A stretch of 64,000 bases of DNA from Liolophura sinensis. Taxonomy: Eukaryota; Mollusca; Polyplacophora; Chitonida; Chitonidae. The translations under genes were made by a program, and so were the position numbers. Numbering within the stretch: the first letter of the stretch is position 1; each line of letters opens with the position of its first letter. The notes beneath the pieces are model-generated. The model was not told the origin of the DNA. It did not search any database and was given only the letters and a program-made list of their open reading frames with translations. This document shows positions 35,405 to 48,200 of the stretch, piece after piece. The stretch spans positions 69,037,058-69,101,057 of the forward strand of contig NC_088295.1 in NCBI RefSeq assembly GCF_032854445.1, read 5' to 3'.

Positions 35405-36262
35405 ATTTTTCAGCCATATTAGACACCAAGGATGTTACTGCATTGCTGTTGTTAGACACCAGGGATGTTACTGCAGTGCCGTTGTTAGACACCAGGGATG
35501 TTACTGCAGTGCTGTTGTTAGACACAAGGGATGTTACTGCAGTGCCACTGTTGGACTCCAGGGATGTTACTGCAGTGCCCTTGTTGGACACCAGGGATGT
35601 TACTGCAGTGCTGTTGTTGGAAACCAGGAATGTTACCGCAGTGCTGCTGTAGGAAACCAGGGATGTTACTGTAGTGCTATTGTTAGACACAAGGGATGTT
35701 ACTGCAGTGCTGTTGTTAGACTCCAGGGATGTTACTGCAGTGCCCTTGTTGGCAACCAGGAATCTTACTGTAGTGCCCTTGTTGGACACCAGTGATGTTA
35801 CTGCAGTGCTCTTGTTGGACACCAGGGATGTTGCTGCAGTCCTCCTGTTTGACACAGGGTATGTTGCTGCAGTGCTCTAGTTGGACAAAGGGTATATTGC
35901 TGCAGTACTCTAGTCTGACAAAGGGTATATTGCTGCATTACTCTAGTTGGACATAGGGTATGTTGTTGCAGTACTCTAGTTGGACACAGGGTATGTTGCT
36001 GCAGTACTCTAGTTGGACACAGGGTATATTGCTGCAATACTCTAGTTGGACACAGGGTATGTTGCTGCAGTACTCTAGTTGGACACAGGGTATGTTGCGC
36101 CAGTACTCTAGTTGGACACAGGGTATGTTGCTGCAGTACTCTAGTTGGACACAGGGTATGTTGCTGCAGTACTCTAGTTGGACACAGGTTATAATGCTGC
36201 AGTACTCCAGTTGGACACAGGGTATGTTGCTGCAGTACTCTAGCTGGACACAGGGTATACTG
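35405..36262. repeat. 33-bp minisatellite, two subfamilies, reaching into the MLYCD stop codon
   Basis: About 14 units of subfamily 1 (35420-35880; GACACCAGGGATGTTACTGC then AGTGCTGTTGTTG) are followed by about 12 units of subfamily 2 (35880-36262; GGACACAGGGTATGTTGCTG then CAGTACTCTAGTT). The two can be aligned position by position, so this is probably one array. Because 33 is divisible by three, several frames stay open (up to 171 codons) without being genes. The last unit contains the MLYCD stop codon. Confidence 0.9.
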
Positions 36263-39200
36263 CTGCAACATCTGTACACAGTTCCACCACCTGCTCAGAA
36301 GCCGTGATTTCATGGTTTTCTAAATACTTCCGACTGTTCTCCTCCGTCTGTTCTAAGTAATAGCGGTAATTAACCATCATGCCACAGGACTGCGTAATTC
36401 CACGACTACTTGTGTCCCCCAGCCAGTTTAACCGCCACATCACTGCCCCATTACCTAAATGGAAATTTGCTGCAAAAACAAAACAAGATAGCTCATAAAA
36501 GAATTCTCCAATCTTAACTGCACCTATACGTAAAGTTTTGGAGATCAAAACTCTTTGTACCAGAAACTTCTACATAAGTTCCAAAAAAAAGTTTAACCTA
36601 TCCCTTAAGATATATTTCTGACCAATATGGACGCCTACACTTTGTTACGTCACAATACCTAAAGGTATGGGTTGTTTTAACTAAAACTATGAACAATTAA
36701 AGTAAACAGGTCAGGCATATTAAGGACAGACATGAAGATATGGTGTTGGCAGTGAGCTGTACGAGACATATGAATGCAAAACTTCAGCTCAATTCATACA
36801 GAGTTGAAATCGTGAATTTGGCATTTTCTGATAATTAATATGCTCAGTGATGGAACATTCCCCTTGTGTCATTGTGCTTTACATCCATGTAAAACTTCAG
36901 GTCAATACATACAATACTTTTTAAGACACTAACCCTAACATTTTGTTCAACAGTGATTCTAACACACTATACACTAAGTCAGGAATTCATTAATATTTTC
37001 AGGAATTCATTTAATACGCACACACCCACTCAATGATGGAAAATCCCTTTCGTTGTGCTCTATGTGTGAGCAAACCCTGAGCTCAATACAAGCAGTACTT
37101 TTTGAGACACCACCCCTAACATTTTGTTCAACGTTGATTATAATACGTAATACATTAAGTCAGGAATTCAGTAATTTATAGTACTAAATATGTGCACATC
37201 GAATCAACGATGAAATATCTCCCTCGTGCTATTCTGTTCTACATGTATGCAAACCCTGAGCTCAGTACATGCAGTACTTTTTGAGTGACTGAGTGAAGGC
37301 TTGGGGATTAACAATTTTTCAGTCATATGATGACAAAGGAGTCCTTGGAGTGCATGTAGTGTGCCTCCTTGTTGCAGGGCGGTTTTCCACCGCTCTTATC
37401 TAGTGCTGCTTCACTAAGACGACTTACCAAAGACAAGTAAAACACTTTACTTAACACTGATTCTTATACACACTACAATAAGTCAGGAATTCAGTACTTT
37501 ACAGGCACCTCCAAGCAACGATGAAATACACACCCCCCTCCCACCCCTGCTATTGTGCTCTACATGTGTGTAAGCCCTGAGCACATTATCTGTAGTACTT
37601 TTAATATACGACCCCTAACATTTTGTTTAAAGTCTGCCACAATAATATATACGTAGAAAAAATGGTATAGGACACACTTATCACAAAACAACATGTAAAA
37701 AAAATTCTATAAAGTTTTGAAAGGCGAGAAAATGAAGTTCAGCATGGGGATGTGGCACTGTCGAACAATTCATTCCGAGTAGTCAAGTTGCAGAAACTCT
37801 CATGAACTTGGCCAATCACTTGCGCTGAAAGCATCACATGATAATTGACTGTCACATCAAAAAACCTATTAGCTCTGTCGGTGTGGTTTCTTACAGTGGA
37901 CAGGCAGCCATGGAGGGAATAAAATTGATTTTGTGGTTAGTTTAAGTGTTATTCTGATGCATTCTGGACTACGCATTTATGAACAGGGAACTCAGAAGGG
38001 CTGCCCGTGTCACAATACGCACATGTTAGACAGGAAACTGCAGAAGCTTGTCAGGGTGAGTTGGCAAGAAACCCGCCTCTGGGAGAGTGATTGCCTGAAG
38101 AAAACTATTGTGACTTTGCCACATTTTTCCTTCGCAAAGTCAGATTTATTATGAAAATATCTTCCCAAAATCTGAATCAAAGAATCTGTTATCAATCACA
38201 AGGTCCTTCTCTGTTCCGTAAATTCCCTAAAGTTGGTAGTTAGCTAGGACAAATGCTTATGCCCATGCAGGATGAGGATGAGCAGGAACGCTAAAACCGC
38301 TAAAACATGAAGCTTGTGTCCACAAACATCGCCCAGACTGAACGCCAAACTAGAAGAAACATCAGCCCTTTAACACAGAACAGAGCTGATAATCTTTGGT
38401 TGGGTATCAGGCATTTTTATTTGTATTTCCTCCTTGTCACATTGTTTAATACCGATGGTACGGGAGAGCTCCTAGGTTTTGTGACATCACTCTAGATAGC
38501 TATAACATGGTAAAAGTGTCACCAAATCAGTGGCTAGGTACTGACGATTGATATCTTATTTTTAAATATTTTTAGAACATTTCTGGAATACTACTTTATT
38601 AATTACATGTAATTCAGCTTTAGTCACTGACTTTATGGTCATTTTAACATTGCTTTCTCCATTATTGGTCACCTGAGCTCAGGTACAACATAAGCTACGC
38701 CTGTGCTTTATACAGGCAAGCTAAAATTAAAGAAAATCAGACTTACCAACAGGGTTAAGTGCCCTTCCTCTTCTCTTTTCAACATACAAATATCTAGCAC
38801 ACAATCTCATAAGTGGGGTTTTCAGGTGTGAGCACAGGGGCTCCTTCTCCACCCATGTGCCAGCCTGGAGTATATGTTTGACACAAGCCATAGGGGGCTC
38901 ATTTCCTCTCTCTGCATAGGCACTTAAATGGGATAACTCTTCCGCCGTAAACAATACATTCTGGGGGAACTCGCCTATATCTACAACATACCATAACAAG
39001 AGCTATGAGAACCCTGGGGAAGCTCATCAGTTAGAGGTGTGAAAACATATGGAGAAAATCTGATAAAGAAAGAAGTCTAACAAACTCAAAGGTTGAAAAA
39101 AAACTTTACACAGACCATACACAAACAAATACGACACTTCTTGCCTTACTTTGTAATAGTGAGCTAAAAAGTGATTGTAAAGGGAAATCTGAGCTGGAAA

Positions 39201-42200
39201 GTTGGCTTTTTAAAATACATGCATCAAATTTATATCTTGTAGGTCTGACTGATTATCTCCTAACACAGCTCTCTGTTATAAAAACTTACAGATAGTAAAA
39301 TATACTATTATAACTTACTTGTTTCATGAAGGTATTTGTTAATCTCCGTAATCAGCCAGTCTTTAAACCCGGGTATAGGGGACAGACTGGAGAACTGGTT
39401 AAGGTGGGGGAACTCCGCCTGAAGTTCACGCACAACCCGTTTTATTAAATAATTCCCAAGGTCAACCCCTTGAAGACCTGCAACAAGAAAATTTCCAAAA
39501 CTCATTACATGTGTAATCACTTTGTTTTAATTGTTGAACAAATTGCCTGTGGTTTAAGTTAATGCTGCAGATTCAAGACATTTTGGTTTTAAACCTTAAT
39601 CAAAGTTGAAATCTAATTTGATTTATTCTTTCTTAATGAAACCAAATGCTACAGTAAATGACCAAAAACTTTAGTAAGTAAATATCATAAAATAAGACAT
39701 TTGATTCTGAAACTTTCATTTTTGGAGTAAGAAATCATCCAAACTTCTTTCTAAGGTTACAATCTGCAACTCTCAGAATCAGGTGAACTGTGCAACTTGG
39801 TCATGGGTGCAAATTTAGGTCATTTCAATATGGTATTCCACCATGCAAGCAGCTTGAACTAAGATAACTGTGTTGTAAATGGACAACCTAGTTGGGAGTT
39901 TAATCTCTGTAACTGTCGTCAGAAGAACATCCACAAACTAGAGGAAAATGCCTAATATTTATTTATTCAATTGATTGGTCTTTTACGCTGTACTCAATAA
40001 TATTTCACTTATATAACAATGGTCAGCATTAAGGTGGGAGAAAACTGGGCAGAGCCCTGGGGTAACCCACGACCATCTAGAGGGTGGCTGGCAGACCTGC
40101 CCACTTATGAGGAAGAGGAAGCCAGCTTGAGCTGGACTTGAACTCACAGCAACTACCTTGGCCAGAGGCTCATGGGTCATTGTGCTGTGCTGGAGTGCTA
40201 TACCCTCGGCCAAGGAGGCCCCAAAAATCCTTATACAATCAACCCAGCTGTACATAATTTTAAGCAGAAGATGGAAAGCACATTCTACTTTCCTGACCAG
40301 TCCAACATCAATCCCAAAAAACATTGCTATCAATCCTCCTATAGTCAGGAGAACCTTGCTCCTCCACCTACGACAAAATTAACACCATTCATAACCAGAG
40401 GATAAGTTTATCATCAAAAGACAAATCCATGTATATTATCAACATTGAATGGAGCTAAATGTCAACTATGGCAAAAGTGAAATGATCAGTCCCAGCTGAT
40501 CACCTCATGGTGGTTATATAGTCAGTTACAATATATACACATGGTATATAAAAATTCCACTTTTAGAAAATAATGGTCATAATATATTACTTTTGGTATT
40601 GACATTTTTCCTACAGGGTAATAACCCTCCAAATACCTTTCTAAGATAAATGGAGCTGTCAGAATCAGAAAAAAAGAGTACCTTAGTCTAGGACAAAATT
40701 TTAGATCAAACACATGCCTAATATACTTGTAGTATAAAATAATATGCACTTATTTTTTCCAGATAATTTTTGTGTTAAATGTGAATACATGATCTATTAC
40801 TGAGTAGTGCAATAAACACTGAACTGAATGTCACAGTCCATCACAAAGACAGTAACACATACCATGTAGACTAGATCTGAGCAAACCCAACTATAAATCT
40901 TCGTAAATTTTCATTGCTAAACTTGTTGAACACAATGGCCAATACTGGTCAGTAATTTTCATTTTATTATGATTTATTTATTTATTTCATTGGTATTTGA
41001 CGGTGTACTTACAGGTTATTGAATGAGTAAGGGCTGATGTGGGCTTGCTTTATTTTTATGCGGCACTGAAGTGTGAATGAGCTTAGGTCCCCTTCAGCCT
41101 GCGTTCATTCAATAACCTATTAATTATACACCAAACATCAATCAATTCAACGAGAAAGTAAACTTAAGACACCAAAAATGAAAAATTGACATAAAAATTT
41201 ACGAGTGTAAAACATGTCGTAATGTAGAGAGAGACAATTTGCAGTGCTATCAAATGATGTGGTAGTAACTTGCATTGGTAGTGCTGACGTGCAATATGAG
41301 CGTTGCTAGGTGAGATGCCTGAGTCATTGTGCTGCCCTAGCACGCTAACCATCGGACCACAGAGGTCCTTTATTATATTATGATCAAGGCTGACCCTGGA
41401 AATTGTACCAAATGTAAAAATCATTGTCTGCTATACAAAATAATGCTTAATCTTTGTTGTGACCTACGCAACAGTCACCTCTTTGCGTAGACGTGATGGA
41501 GTAGAAAACAGCCGCGTTGATTAGGCTGGGCTCCTCCAAATCTCTGTCTGTATCCGTGGAGCTGGAATGTTTGCCATCCTCAGAACCGGCTACAGATGAT
41601 GACCTTTGATACGTCCGGAAAACTATTGACTGAATACACATGTAAGTCAGTCACATGTGTGTTAGACACATGTATGTAAGGCACATGTACAAGTAGTCAA
41701 TGAATAAATGAATGATTGAAGTTCGTCGTACTTCACAAATTTTTAGTCATGTGACAAGGAGGAGTTATTACATGTAGGCGTGTGTATATATACTGCGTCT
41801 TCTTGTAGTAGGGCTAGTTCATGCTGCCAAAGTGCTGCCGCCACTGAAGTGTCATGCCGCAGACACAAGACATGACACCCCACCAAGTCATATTATACTG
41901 ACACCAAGCCAACCAGTCGTGTTTCCTTGCTCTAACCTCTTAGTGCTGAGCGCCAAGCAAGGCAGCAACAAGTATCATTATTAAGTCTTTGGTATGACCC
42001 CACCCGGGTTTGATCCCCGGTCTCCACACTTTGAGGTACTAGTAACAATAATCAACTCAGCAAAATTTCATAAATATAATTTCAACAGTTTTAGAGATCA
42101 CAAAATTGGGCGAAACAGATGAAACGGGCCAAGACAATACTCCTTATAGTCCTAATGGGCTGTGCGTTAAAAACGGAAGATAACGTATCATAACTGGTAA

Positions 42201-45200
42201 ATATTAACCATTTACTGTCAGCAAAAGGTTACAGGTCTATGCATCAACTACTGCTTGCTTTGAGCTTGTACATATACCAGTGAGAGTTGACTAAAAAATT
42301 GCGGCCCTCTGCAAGGCTTCTATGTCCAAAAAAACCTTAACTCACATGAATACTGTCTGAGATCTGACTAGCTAAAGCTGTGTGAAGCACCACAACAGGC
42401 TCTCTGGGCATACTGTTATGTGTGAAGACAAAACAACGTCGATAAGGGCCCACACGTTGCTTTAAATCTGCCCAATTCCTGATGGGGTGAACTGCTTCGT
42501 ATTCTGAAATCTGTAACAACAGAAAAATATTTCATGAAATTTTGTGAATCTGTACAGATGACAAAAAAAACTATAAACTGTTGGGCAATTAATCTAATGG
42601 GGAAATCGCCATGTACAAGTACTTGTATAGTTAGTTGAATAGCAAATTGGCTAAGAATACACATAATGTCATGAAAGTTTGTTCATTTGTAGGGATGGCA
42701 AGAAAAGACTATAACTCATAGTGCTGTCATCACGTTACAGACAAAACAAAGTCCTAATTTTGTGTTTCCTATCTCACAGCCCCATTTGCCACCACCCTCA
42801 CTGGCATCTCCCTGACCAGTCACTGACCTTCTGGACAACATCACAGGCGGATTCCCATGTGACCCGCTCCAGGTTGAGGAAGCCCACAGAGAACCAGAGG
42901 ACCAATAGCTCCTGTAACATGCTGTTTAGTGAGCGGAAATATGGGATCTCTTTGTCCACAGAGGCTCCCGACAAATGACTCTGTTCAAAGAACAAAAAAT
43001 GTATACTACTGCAGCCTGAACTTGAAAAAGGTGGAAAAAAGCCAACACTTTAATTTTCTTAATCTTTGTAGAACAAACAATTAAGGATTGCAATACTTTC
43101 AATATGTGCAAGTACATTTCCATATGAAACAATCCACAAAGAGTAACAAAATATAGAACATCCATATTCAAATATATTGTTTCCAAAAGTTTTGGATTTG
43201 TACATATTTAAATGGCTCTCTGAAGGAGGCCTCAGTGCTGAAGACAAAAGATCTTACCAATATGTCTGCCCTGAGGTCAACCAGGAACTTGACTCCTCCC
43301 TCAATCCGCCCAATCTGATGGAAGAGTTCTCTGTACTTTGGTGTGAGAGCATTTCTCAAGCGTTCCTCTGCCATTAACAAAGTAGCATCTCCTTTCTCCT
43401 ACAAATTATACACATCTTCTCAGATTAACTAAGTAAAGCTCATTTGGAGCAAAATAGTTAAGAGCATAATGGACAGTTTTATAATTTATTTGCTAAACTA
43501 ATTGGTATTTCATGCCTTCATAAAGACATTTGATTTTTATTTTCATTCAGTGTTAGTCTACATGATTTACAGGTAAACACTCTACCTGCCAAACCTTCTG
43601 GCATACATGAAGGGCTACAGCCAAGCTGTATAAGCATACACCACCTTTACAATACCCAGCTAGAGTCCAGGGATCTATGATAAACACCTGATCCATTTCT
43701 CATCGGTAATCTCATTTCATTATTACATTATTTGTTGACAGTTAAGAAAAGAGAAAAAAAAATATTTGGGCCCAGGCCTTTGAAAAATCTTTTGCACAAA
43801 GGGTTTTACTGGAGTTCAATTTTTATGAATGTGATTAGTTGACGGTGGACTAAGCATGTGTAGTCAGGACAAAAGCTGCATGTAGAGATTCAGTAAATGC
43901 GATTTATTATGTTTCTCATAGGTAATCTTGTATAACGCTTCCTGGAAACTAGGTTCTCTCCCCTTGATCCTCATGTTTGCTTACACTACAGGGTGTCCCA
44001 AAAGTCGTGCACCATCCTGATTTTCATTTTTTTTCTGTGTGTCTGATTTAATACTGATTTTAATTTTTTTTCTCTCTTTCAGAGTTAATTATGGCTAATA
44101 AACTAACAGTACAAGAAAGAGCTGAATTGGTTTTTATGTTTGGAAGATATGGGGCAACACACTGCTCTGTAGCTCAAGCATTCAACCTTAACCTGGATGG
44201 TGCACGACTTCTGGGACACCCTGTATAATTCTGCTTTTGGAGATAAATCACATGACTATTACTACATCACATCATGGTCTTCTGATGACAACGAAATCAA
44301 TTTATGTTGCATTTTGAGGTTCCCCCTGCATCATATACAGCACAGTAATTAAGAAGCCGTCAGATCAACGGAAGCTGACATTTTTTTTAACAAACTTAGT
44401 TTCAGGAAAGGTCTACACCTGTGATGTGATGACAATTCCTGATCATGCCTGTAATGTGATGACAACCCCTGATCATACCTGTGATGTGATGACAACCCCA
44501 GATCATACCTGTGATGTGATGACAACCCCTGATCATACCTGTGATATGATGACAACCCCTGATCATACCTGTGATGTGATGACAACCCCTGATCATACCT
44601 GTGATGTGATGACAACCCCTGATCATACCTGTGATGTGATGACAACCCCTGATCATACCTGTGATGTGATGACATGGTGTGCCACATTGATCACATTGTC
44701 CTGATTCACTCCAAACTGCTGACTCAGCATTCTCAACAGATTGATCTTTTCCTCAAACACCAGTGCACTGTAGTAGTGACAGAACCACTTACATTTTTTC
44801 TAAAAAAACAAACAAACTGACATATCAACGAACAAAAACTAATCCACAGTCATCTCAAAGCCACCCAATATGATATTAAGGTGTGAAATGTATAAGATTC
44901 CATTCAGATTCATATAAAAACAACATCGAAGTGATGGATAAAGTACAAGAAACAGTCATTCATGTATCTGAAATTATGAATATTTGCATAATTCAAAATT
45001 AACTTTGTGATGACCTGGGCTTAACCTCTCGTCATCTTTTTTATTTTGAGTCCTTCAAAAACAAGAGAAATACCAATCAATTTTGAACTCTCAAGAGGGG
45101 GAACAGTGACAACAACAAAGCACAAAGGTGAGCAACATGATTCAAAGTCAAATGATGATGATGGATAAAGCTTGAGAAGTTCTTTCAGCTATGGCAAATT

Positions 45201-48200
45201 GTACCGTTGTGAACATGGCTTGCCGCCTTAATGTTGAAGTTCGAGGTAAACTTGGGAGGCTCAGAATGGAAAAATGTAATGTTATAAATATAGCTGCTAA
45301 AGCAGTGATGTTGGGGTTTATGCCAGTATTTACCGCCTATGCAGCATCACTTACGGTTAACTGAATTGTGTCTTCATGCATTGATATATAATCAACTTAA
45401 TTATAAAGCATATTTTCTTCGTAGCCATTCATACATTGCATCACACTATATAGTATGTACATGTAAATGTGCGAAATCTGCCTATGGACATTATTCGAAA
45501 GCATGCGTGTCCTGTGTTTTTTGACACAGGTCAACGATTTTCATCATACATACAGTACTTGTACAAACCTTTATTCAAAGACATTTTCAACTTTACAGCT
45601 ATAACAGTTATTCTCACATGACCTGCAAAAATGGGAGAAATTGCGCTTTTTCGTGTTGTCATTGCAATTTGCGACAAAAATATATATCACAGGACAGAAA
45701 AAAGATTGGATTCATGATTAGGACGTCAAACTATACCAGGTACCATGCTAAGAATGGTTAAATTTAAATTTTTGGTTTTCACATGATAGGACACAATCTC
45801 ACCCTGAATGTGCCTAGACTTTGTGCAACTGCAGTTAAAATTTAAGCTCAATTGCATTGACAGTTCTGGAGTAGAAGATTTTTTTACGTTTAGCACAAAA
45901 TCCAACATGGCCATCAAGTCAGGCAACCAAATGTTTCCGAAACATAAAAAAGCACAATTTCAGATCCTTTCTCAAAACATCCTAAAGTTTCCGTTACGTA
46001 TCATTTGTTGTTTTCTCATAAAATGTATCACAACATTGTTGTGAATAATAATTATAATCCAAACACATTCAATAGGGACGCAAGCTTGAAGCTTGAACCC
46101 CTGATCATCAGTTCATAATTGTACCTCGGCAATCATCGCTCCTGCTCCAGACTCGGAAAATGTAGACTGAAGCACTTCATAAGTAGAAGTATTGGCATCC
46201 ATGTTGCACAAGCTCGTCTGGAAGTACCGCTGTGGTTTATTTGAACTACATCGAGGGTCACAGAGAACCTGTGAAAAAAAAAATCATTGAATAAAAGACT
46301 GTACATATTTTGCCTACATGTATGTATCACCAGCACGTATCACCTGCACACTTAGGCAATACAGTAGAGCATTATTTCAATGGCCATGTGTCATTTCCTG
46401 GCTTGTCTTATTGTATTTCCCCAATTTTCAAGTCTCCATATGACTCTGTTCTAGGTTGTGAGGTTGCTCTGCCCAGTTTCCTCCCACCATAATGCTAGCG
46501 GCTGTTGCATAAGTGAAAATATTCTAGAGTAGGAAGAAATATCAATCAAATAAATAAGTAAATAAATAAATAAACATTTGATTCAACAGGAATTTAATCC
46601 CTTTGATAGAATGGCTATGACTGCAACTTTTCAAAAAAAAATTAAGTTATGCAAATGAAAAGGGAAAGTAGAGAGGAAATGACCATACAGTAGAGCCGAA
46701 TCCTTGCTGAACAGACTGAGAATAACAGGCCAATGATGCTGTGACCTCATCATTAGCTGCAGTAAATAATCTGCAAACATCTAAATAGTTACACTGTTGC
46801 AGAGTTTTCACGCTGACTGGCCCCCAGAACATACACATGTAGCAGCCTTTTGTTTACTAACATTTAAAAGATAAGTATCTCATAAGCTCCTAAGCACCAA
46901 ACAGGCCTCATGTATGACATCAAAATTACAATCAATAATTTATATCACTAAAAAGTTCAAAATTGATAAGAGTACCTAAGAATCTGATGTATCCAAATGA
47001 TTTCGTGGACACTGAATATACGTTCCTGAGATATGCTATATTCTCATACTTTATATCAGGATGTGTATATCTCGCATACCTGGAGGCCTCTACTGAGAAC
47101 ACAGAACCAAATGCCTCAGAAAAAAATAACTGGAAATTTAGTGTCATTAAATTTCAGGAATTAAAATATAAGGTACGTCAGAGTCACATATTTCAATTAC
47201 GCAGATTCGTCATGACGATATAATGCACCTTCAGCTTTCTTTGAATACAAAATTCACATTTCGAAGTATCTGCACTTAGTTTACAGACTATGGTGCCTGC
47301 CGTACAAGGAAATATCTCATTAACAGTTTGACACTTAAAAATTTCTTAATTGCATTACCTCCATTAATTAACACAGCCATCTACATGAAAACGTGCCTTA
47401 TGATTGATGTCTCCTGCAAGTGTTCTCAAAAGGATCAGGCACTATTACTGAAAGACTCTGGCTTTTCTGCTCAGAACTTATAATGCTGGTTTAACATAAA
47501 CAGCATAATGGCATGTGATTTAACAATGAGAAGACAACCAAAAATTAATTTTGAACAATGAACCGTTGAATTCTGATTTCAAAGTATCTGCGCTGGATTT
47601 ACACACTACAGAGCCTACCATATATATCTCTTTAACATTTTTTCTCTCGCAAATTTCTGGCTGTGTTATCTGTGTTTAATTTCCTCCGAGTGAGTTCAAG
47701 TCCAGCTCATGCTGGCTTCCTTTCCAACCAACATGGGAAGGTCTGTCAGCAACCTGTGGATGGTCGTGGGTTTTCCCGGGTTCTGTCCAGTTTCCTTCCA
47801 CCACAATGCTGGCCGACGTTGTGTAAGCGAAATATTCTTGAGTACCGCATAAAACAGCAATCAAATAAATAAATAAATTATTTCCACCACCAGTATGATC
47901 TTTTGATTTATGAATCATGCAAGTATCCTCAAAGTATCAATCAGTACAATCAAAGTAAAATGGTGGTTTAACATAAAAACTCTACAAGTACAATGAGTAA
48001 ATCACTTGGTTTTTTATTTCTATTTGCGCAGTATATAATATGGTGGCTTAACATATAAAACTACAAAAAAGTTTATCAGCTTTCTTCTTGGGGTGTAAAA
48101 ATGACTTAAAACTATTCCAAAGGCCACAGCGTTCAGGCCAAAAATTAAGTAGCCTGCTGTGGTGAGGCCAATGGCGATACTCTCAAAACAACTGCTGGAC

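Noticed and set aside
35798..36313. Open frames of 113-171 codons on both strands with 11-residue repeats
   Set aside because: They are a consequence of the 33-bp minisatellite, whose unit length is divisible by three. Only the last few codons belong to a gene (MLYCD).
44349..44704. Frames of 84-112 codons with ten-residue repeats
   Set aside because: They are the 30-bp minisatellite at the MLYCD donor read in other frames.
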